Assembly: GCA_022925895.1 (NCBI GenBank)
Contig: JAKSYS010000489.1
Coordinates: forward strand, 1-48,886
DNA: 48,886 nucleotides
From: Fragilaria crotonensis
Taxonomy: Eukaryota; Bacillariophyta; Fragilariophyceae; Fragilariales; Fragilariaceae
Direction of reading: 5' to 3'
Positions 42,180 through 48,886 of the stretch are shown piece after piece. Position 1 is the stretch's first letter. Each line of letters begins with the position of its first letter. The translations under genes were made by a program, and so were the position numbers. The notes beneath the pieces were generated by a model that made no database searches, had not been told where the DNA came from, and worked only from the letters and a program-made list of their open reading frames with translations.

Positions 42180-42892
42180 GGCGGCGACGACACCGTCCAA
42201 CGATTGGCACCGCCGCTCGCCTTGCAAAAGCACGAGTGAGTATCATTTCGTTCGACGACTAATCTGGAATCGAAGGTCTGAAAAGTAACCCTTGCTAACA
42301 AGCCGTGAAGCGCCCGCTGTTCTGACTCAAGTATACTCCTGTCCACCCTCAGGTGTTAGGTGGATTAGGCAATTCTGACCATCCAAATCTGAAGCATGCG
42401 TTGACTTCGTGACTTGTGTAGTTTAGTGCGTTGTGTGGTTTGTGGATGCTGGATGATGGAGGCTGAGCTGCATTGTGCATGGAGTGAACATGCAACGGTG
42501 GAAGCGTTCGATTTTGGAGCCCAAGTACCAGGTACTGTATTACCTTGTACAGTGCCTCAATCATTCTCGGAGTACTTGAATACAGCACTGTGTACCGGCA
42601 ATCCGTGTACATGAGGAAAAGCACGTGCGCTCTACCGTCGACGGTACTACGTGAAAACCACAGTTCGTACGAGGGACTGGCGTACGACGTATGCATACAT
42701 ACTCAGAGTACAGTGTACGAACCTGCTCTACAGGTACTACTACAGTGCCAGGTATGAGTGTTGTACTGTTGTACTGTAAGTTTGGGCAATCACAGATACC
42801 AGATACCAGATACCAGATACCAGATACATATACTTCAACCAGAGCATCGCCGACGATGATGGCATGAATGTATCTAAAATTTCAAGCGTCAA
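42180..42892. other. divergent intergenic region
   Basis: Lies between the starts of the unknown gene (-) and the cyclophilin gene (+), so it must serve both. It is the richest GTAC-word stretch in the window (42520-42780: CAGGTACTGTATTACC, TCGGAGTACTTG, AGAGTACAGTGTACG). No gene. Confidence 0.45.
42793..42829. repeat. 7-bp microsatellite (AGATACC)n
   Basis: Five tandem copies of AGATACC, about 65 bp upstream of the cyclophilin start codon. Confidence 0.88.
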
Positions 42893-44419
42893 ATGAAATC
42901 GCTGATCCGTTGGTGTGTTTTCCTGCTACCATGCTCGTCGCTTGTTATTCGTAGTTCCCCCTCGCCCCGGCAACTCCTCACAAAAGTGAGGGGTACTCTC
43001 TGTTCAGAAAATCAAGAACCATGCGAAGCAGCCGATGACGATACCCAATACTCAGACCCAAGTCGAAGAAAGCTGTTCGCATGTACGGCTGCGTCACTCA
43101 GTTTTATTGCGCAACCTGCGAATGCTGCAAAGAAATCGCTCCTTTTGGTAAACCCCAAAAAAGTCGAGGACGAAAGAACGCTCAAGATCGGTACCGTCGA
43201 CACGTCCCCATCGCAATTAAGTGTCGAACGATGCCTCTTGCAACTACTTCCAGTCAAAAAGGAAGCCTTTCGGAGGCTGGAAAACTATGTGCTAGGTTTA
43301 TCATCTCTGCGATCGCAAGCTTCTGATCCAAATGCCATCAAGAATGCTCAAAAACGGTTAGAGAGTGCTATTGAATACCTTGACACGAACAGGCGCTTTC
43401 TCGAGCCCGTCTTTAACGAAGAAGATAGTGCCATATTCCAGATTGAAAAGGCGGAAAGAGGAGAGCGACTGATCGAATCATTTCGCAGCGAACTGTCAGT
43501 ACTCTTGGCCTATAGCAAGGTGAAGAAAGGCGAAGAACTCCTCGCGAGACAGAAGAAGGCTCTCCTTGCCTTGGCTGACATTGGAGAATTGTTGGTTGGA
43601 TCATTTCCGTATGATGTACCGACTGAAGGAAGATTTTCCTTCTTACCACGCTTGGAAGGCAGATGCAGGGTCACCTTTACCTTCAAGCGCGGCAACGAGG
43701 TCCTGGGAAATTGTATAATTTTGGCTGACGGATTCGCAGCGCCGATAACTGCCGGCAACTTCGTGGATTTGAGCTTGCGCGGCTTTTACACTGGTCTTCC
43801 CGTTAAGATCGTGAAGAAGAGGATAGGCAAATCACAATCTGTCAAGTCAAGTTTCTTCTCTGAGTTGGCCGAATCAGGTCGAGAATCGTTAGGTATGGAG
43901 CCGGAACAAGACTCTGAAAATTTGTACTTATCAAAAATTGCTTCATTGCCGTTGTTAGGATCCTACAAAGAAGGATTCTACGACCCGCTTACTGCAAGGC
44001 CAAGACGGATCCCTCTCGAAATTCTACGCCAGGAAAAGGCGACTGAGCTCTCGAGGCTCTCTTACGAACAAGGATTCAATAGGTTGTCTGATTCATCTGT
44101 TGGCACAGACCAGAACAGTAAGCCAGTGCTCAGCTTGGAAATACCAGGTTTAGTCGTCTTCAACCATGGTGACAGAACCTTGGGATCCTCAGAGTTTTTT
44201 ATTTTACCAGATGGCATACCTGCAGAAGAAAGACGCCTACTTAACGGACAATACGCTGCATTCGGCTACGTCATTGAGGGCAATGATATCCTGCAATCGC
44301 TGCAAGCTGGTGATTTGATCGCTGAAACGACTGTAAGTGAGTTCGGTCAAAGGAACTTGGTGAAGATTCGCGGGACTAGCTATTCTGATGTGATGCAAAA
44401 AGGAAGCGTGATCGAATAA
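42893..44419 (+). CDS. CYP38-like cyclophilin, predicted thylakoid lumen
   Basis: 508 residues, single exon. It starts with a hydrophobic signal (WCVFLLPCSSLVI), then a linker, then a second signal RRKLFACTAASLSFIAQPAN with twin arginine and an Ala-x-Ala type cleavage site (ANA), as for lumenal import through the Tat route. Residues ~85-260 are a helical region (ERCLLQLLPVKKEAFRRLEN, AIEYLDTNRRFLEPVF) as in CYP37/CYP38 proteins, where it restrains the cyclophilin. The rest is a cyclophilin-like domain (GRCRVTFTFKRG, ITAGNFVDLSLRGFY, VVFNHGD, SSEFFILPD, YAAFGYVIEGNDIL). The catalytic Arg/Phe block of active cyclophilins is not evident, so it may act as an assembly factor for photosystem II instead of an isomerase. 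Confidence 0.9.
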   Translation: MKSLIRWCVFLLPCSSLVIRSSPSPRQLLTKVRGTLCSENQEPCEAADDDTQYSDPSRRKLFACTAASLSFIAQPANAAKKSLLLVNPKKVEDERTLKIGTVDTSPSQLSVERCLLQLLPVKKEAFRRLENYVLGLSSLRSQASDPNAIKNAQKRLESAIEYLDTNRRFLEPVFNEEDSAIFQIEKAERGERLIESFRSELSVLLAYSKVKKGEELLARQKKALLALADIGELLVGSFPYDVPTEGRFSFLPRLEGRCRVTFTFKRGNEVLGNCIILADGFAAPITAGNFVDLSLRGFYTGLPVKIVKKRIGKSQSVKSSFFSELAESGRESLGMEPEQDSENLYLSKIASLPLLGSYKEGFYDPLTARPRRIPLEILRQEKATELSRLSYEQGFNRLSDSSVGTDQNSKPVLSLEIPGLVVFNHGDRTLGSSEFFILPDGIPAEERRLLNGQYAAFGYVIEGNDILQSLQAGDLIAETTVSEFGQRNLVKIRGTSYSDVMQKGSVIE

Positions 44420-44458
44420 ACATGTCACAACCTTCCGATGCCTCAATGCTAAGTTATT

Positions 44459-47400
44459 CTAGTCGATTTTATCCGTGCTGCTTTGGTTCACATTCTGTGG
44501 ACCCACCGCAACGTTGCGAAGAGTCGCCGAGCGAGGCGTGCCAATGCTTGTGGTAACGCTTCCATCATCATTGATTTGTATGCCGCTTGTCTCCAAATCT
44601 GATAGGCTTCGCGTCGCAACTCGTCGAAGCGACACACCAAACTGAGTGTACGATTCAGTACACGATTCACTTCGAATTGTCAGAGGGGAAGGATTCAATC
44701 CGCCGCTTATGGACCGGCTATGCTCAGCCGACGGTGGCACCGCCCCTCCGCTGAACGAGGGACTGCGCCCGAATGAAAACTGTGGACCATACGACAGAGC
44801 ATTTGCGCCAGGTCTTGGCGTGTCGATAACATCAGAGTCGTGCTTCACGACGCATGCAGGCTCTGACGTGAACACGAAGGACTTCTTCCGAGGATCCTTT
44901 GCCGCACCTCTAGCCAAACAGACAGGTACGTACGCCGCCTTGTGAGCGTCTACCAAGAATCGTCGGAAGGATTCTCGTAGTTCAGGCGATGTTGCTTCCT
45001 TCAAGTCATGACCATCGAGATCCGACACGTGGAACAACGATGCGTCCTCATAAGCACGATGGAAGGTCGACCGCATCGAATCCCGAAAATGGACACTCGG
45101 GATAAACGGGACGATTGCAAGAAACGCTGGCCCGAAAGCTTGCTTAAGGATCATCATCGCGGTCAAAATAATTTGGCCCACAAAGAGGGCAGACATGAGG
45201 ATTTCAAATAAAAAAGGCCACCGTGCTCCACCGGCGTCGTGGTTTGGCCGATAAACGAAGACGAGGTTGCGCTTGATCAACGGCCCGCAGCACAGAAAGT
45301 ATAACAGAGCGCAAGGTGCAACCAATGGCGATGCAGGAGCTAACGCCGTTGCACAAAGAAAAACTAAACCACCGTCGATGTATAGCCTGTAAGGCGTTTG
45401 TCCTCCTGGTCCGCCGCCGCGAACGCTAACGAATTCGGGATAAGTACACAGTTGAAGCCACCAAAGTATCAGAATCAACATGGAGAACTTACACCCTCGA
45501 GCAGCATTTCCAACCTATCGCTTGAAACACAAAAGCGTTCACCTGCAACAAGTAGTGTAACGGTAGCACGATCCACGAACGGACAATTATCCAGTTCAGC
45601 CACGTAGCACTGATATGCGTAGGAATTGTATTAGCGATTTGGCGTATGATTTTGAAGGTTTCTTCTTGAAAAGCTTTTTCAGTGAGTCCCTGAATAACAA
45701 TTGTACTCAATGAGTTGCCCCATATTGCTGTCACAACGTAGAACCACCAAAAATACTATCGCCAGCGCAAGTTTGAATTGGTCAGTTGGAAATTGGCACC
45801 ACCATCGAGGAAATGATGCGTGTGAATCAAGCGAGCTACAACGTACCTGCATAGCAGTATACTCTGCATGAAACTGACTCGTTGCGTTGCTTCCGAAATT
45901 GGCAATGAACTTGAACATAACCGGACACAAAGAGAAGAAGAAGGAAAAAATCAGACCCGACGCCAAACCAGCATAGATATCTTTGAACCAAGAGATGCTA
46001 TTCAACCATGCAGCGTATCCAGGAAACACTTGATCAAGTGATTGCGGATCCAACAGGGATGTCGCAGCTTGCAGCGGGATAGTATAGAATATATATATAG
46101 AAGCGGCAACGCTGTTGCACTGAAGAGATCAATTAGCGTGCTTCCTTTCTCAATGCGCAATCACAGGTGTCAGGACTTACATATATTTTCTCAACGATTT
46201 CTGTCTCTGATGAATGCTCAGGGAAACCGGACGGCAGCACCCACGACAGAAAAATAAGTTGAACGGTGCGGCATCAGCCAAGGGAGGCACCGGCAATGCC
46301 TTAGCGGTCACCCAACGGTTCTGCCCTCGACCGTCAGCCAGACACTGACGAGCCGCCACCGCGGCTTGTCGCGACATGAAAGTAATGACCGCATATGTAG
46401 ACTCTCTGACCAAGTGTGCAGCGACTTTTTCCTTGACATCGACTCCGAACTTGTGCAACTCATCGTGGATACCCTCAATTCCTTCAGGCCGCTGACCTGA
46501 TAAAGCCTGGTAGAGTCGTTCCATGCGGCTCGCCCCTTCCTTCGAGGATCGAAGGCCATTATGTGGTCGCTCGTGTAAAATTTTCTCAAACGTTTTCCAA
46601 TGGTGACTCGATAGATCAAACGTGGACATTCCTCGTTCCTTGCGCAAATATCCGGTTATATTGCCAAACAAGTTGAAGTCGTCATGAAGATGGTCCTTCG
46701 GCTGGTTGAATACCGGCATTGCGCGGTCTTCTTCGATTTTTGCCTCCTCGACATCAAGCGCTTGACTATGACTCACCAACGATGAACGCCAATTGTTGTC
46801 AGATCCGAGAGCACCTTGTTGAACCTCCACCGCTCTAATTTGAGCCTTCTCTAACAGGAGATTGGCGGCGTGGACTCTTTCCAATGCCTCCTTTTCCATT
46901 TCCCGAAGCTCGTCAATGGTTGCGCGTCTTACCCTTCCTCGAAACAACCATACGGGCAGCAGCTGGATGCTCCCTGGGCGAATTCACGACTGTACATGGC
47001 AGTCTGCTCGGGTCCAAAGTCATACACACCTAAGCCACTACCATGGTCAAAACCAAGAACAGTCCGGTAGTATTCTTGGTTCTCTGTGCAATCTCGAAAA
47101 ATTTCTCGGTCGATCTCTTTACGTCGTCTCAACGACGCTTTTATGCCACTGCCATCTGAATGATCAGCGGAATTTTTTTCTAGGACGTCTACACGCGCGT
47201 TGGGAACGTCGTCGTCTTCAAATTCGCCTTCATTGTCCTCGTCGAGATCATCGTTGATCTCATAACCAACCTTGTTCTGAATGACGCTCCGAATAAAACG
47301 CAAACGGCGGAGTTGACCGGCAGCTGCATACCACTTTCCCCATGCATTGGCCAATTCTGAGGCGGATGGCAGAATTGTGACGGCAGCTACAGAGGAAGAG

Positions 47401-48454
47401 TAGCCAAGCGGATTGGGAACGCACGAGTCGAAATACTTAGTGGCAAATGCTAGTTGCCAATCCACCCTCTTAGTGTTAGCCAAATCAACTGCTGCCTCAA
47501 TATCATCTTCGTCCATTTCTTCCTGCGGCATAGATGGAAGACCACCTACCAAGACTGAGTACAAACAAACATTGACAGCAGTTTCACGTTGCTCTGGGTG
47601 CTTTCAAGAACAGTGAGAAACGAGATGGTAAATGGATTGCGAGGAGAGTATTGAAACTCACGGGTATCCAGGGATCTCGTTTTTCCATTCGCTTATCTTC
47701 CTCGTCATCCAACCTCGACCTTAGCAGGCTGTCCTCCAATTCGCTTCGACGCTCCGCCCAATGATCCTTTTCCAAATAATACACGCGGCGCAGGGCCAGA
47801 AGAGTCTTCCATTCCCAATACAGGGCTTTGCAGGTTGCAAAGTATATTATCCAAGTGCACAAGACGATAATGTACAGACGCGCCAAAGTACCGGCATGTT
47901 GACTTGAAGATAGGCTGCTCACGGCGGATTGATTATCGGACAAATCAGGTATGTTCGCCAGCGTTGTTACGTCGTAATTGGTCAAGTTAGGTTGCTCCCA
48001 ATTGAAGCAGGCTACGGGTCCACCGGGGCTTTCTTCATAGTTACAACGTGCTGTCAGATTCAGGGGCAAAATAACAAACATACAAAGCACAGTGACTAGT
48101 GCACAAATCTTGAGGCAGAGTGATTGAAACCTTAGCAGGACAATTCCATCCATATTGACCTTGAGCAAGAGCCCATCCAGTCCTCCATTTCGAGTTCCAG
48201 TTCCTGGGACCCTTTCAACAGCGTTTCATATGGGATTGAATTGCACCACCATATCCAACCCAACATCGCGCCACCTCGTTGCTGTGAGTATCAGAGGGTT
48301 GTGGATTGTAAATGGTGTTCTTCGGACGAGCTGTACATCGAGGGGCGATGTTGGTGGAGCGGGATCGGACAGCGCAACCGAAGAAGAAAACCGAAGTAAC
48401 TGCCACCGCGAGGCTTCCGACTGCGGTGTAGCCAATGGCTTGGAGAGTTGTCAT
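44459..48454 (-). CDS. OSCA/CSC1 (ERD4, TMEM63-like) mechanosensitive channel, three frame breaks
   Basis: Calcium-permeable stress-gated cation channel family. Five exons: 48454-47662, 47600-46181, 46111-45847, 45755-45493 and 45425-44459; introns 61-91 bp; about 1236 residues once three single bases are restored. Recognisable parts: first membrane helix (AIGYTAVGSLAVAV), LDGLLLKVNMDGIVLLRF, SVLVGGLPSMP at the start of the cytosolic RNA-recognition-like domain, YAVITFMSRQAAVAARQCL, IYIFYTIPLQAATSLL, TAIWGNSLSTIVIQGL, FVFQAIGWKCCSRV and RGGGPGGQTPYRLY, then further membrane helices and a 200-residue Ser-rich tail. Breaks: GGG at 48232-48234, CCC at 48210-48212 and CCC at 46932-46934 (plus strand), each needing one more base. 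The tail ends 39 bp from the cyclophilin stop. Confidence 0.9.
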
Positions 48455-48886
48455 TTTACAGGATGGTCAGAGATGCTCGATGTGCCACTCGTTGACAGCG
48501 GTGGAACTCAAATATATGTTGAGCAAATGTTTTCTACGGACATAGAAATCGAAAGCCTTTCTCAGAGACGTTGAACGGAGAGATTAGAAGATAGAATGGG
48601 TAAAGAGAGGTAGAGATGGCTCACGTTTTGCCATGTTGTGGACGTTGTATACCATGTCTGTGGGCGGGATGGAGAACAAGGAGCAGGAAAGAAACTGTTT
48701 CCACATGTGTTGCGTCTTGCGTCATGCAGTTATTCCTAGGTATGTACGATGCAAGTTTCACGTAGCCCAAGTATTGTGCTGTACAACGTACGACGTACTC
48801 CGAGGAAAAGGCACACAATTTGCGAGCAACGGTTTCTCAATCACTTACATCGATAACGTCATACATAACTTCAATCTACACATCTA
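48455..48886. other. 5' flank of the channel gene
   Basis: No gene. GTAC-centred words at 48770-48805 (TGTACAACGTACGACGTACTC). The window ends inside this flank. Confidence 0.4.

Noticed and set aside
1-48886. tRNA or rRNA genes
   Set aside because: I looked for cloverleaf cores and conserved rRNA stretches while reading and found none I could support; a covariance search would be decisive.

Overview
The window looks like nuclear DNA of a eukaryotic alga, most likely a diatom. Genes have few, short GT-AG introns (about 67-115 bp). The gene set mixes secretory GH38 mannosidase, an inositol-pyrophosphate synthase, a lumen-type cyclophilin with layered targeting signals, CWC15, an OSCA/ERD4-type channel and HSF-domain proteins of the kind expanded in diatoms. 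The diatom assignment is an inference from protein content; no marker gene is present.

Layout: (1) 0.2-3.5 kb, alpha-mannosidase (-). (2) 4.5-8.1 kb, first copy of a segmental duplication carrying an HSF-type gene (+), whose 3' end has been amplified into a 149-bp tandem array. (3) 8.8-10.1 kb, unknown conserved-looking gene (-). (4) 10.6-14.6 kb, PPIP5K/VIP1 kinase (-) with a C-terminal membrane segment. (5) 14.6-20.7 kb, a transposon-rich gap: CpG-poor DNA, a 5'-truncated LINE-like element with 16-bp target duplication, and a 1.35-kb element with 30-bp inverted repeats and TTA target duplication. (6) 20.7-27.0 kb, second copy of the duplication, with an intact HSF gene (+), split by a 3.6-kb TA-flanked transposon carrying a decayed DDE transposase (-). 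(7) 27.0-31.65 kb, a second element with the same ends, CpG-depleted DNA, an hAT-like MITE and a mariner-like MITE side by side. (8) 31.9-37.1 kb, two single-exon genes (+): a probable organellar protein and a 1054-aa low-complexity nuclear protein. (9) 37.2-38.8 kb, a decayed PIF/Harbinger element with both its transposase and Myb-like ORFs. (10) 39.3-48.5 kb, a compact gene block: COPI-associated/EF-hand membrane protein (+), CWC15 (+), unknown protein (-), CYP38-like cyclophilin (+) and OSCA-type channel (-), with two tail-to-tail pairs only 20 and 39 bp apart.

The host genes are not an operon and share no pathway. Two patterns dominate. First, at least seven conserved-frame breaks in five genes are single-base indels, six of them missing bases and most at short homopolymers; this points to uncorrected consensus errors more than to gene death. 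Second, the accessory DNA contains at least five DNA-transposon types and one retroelement whose terminal repeats, and usually target duplications, can still be read directly. The duplicated HSF locus supplies an approximate 'empty site' for one of them.
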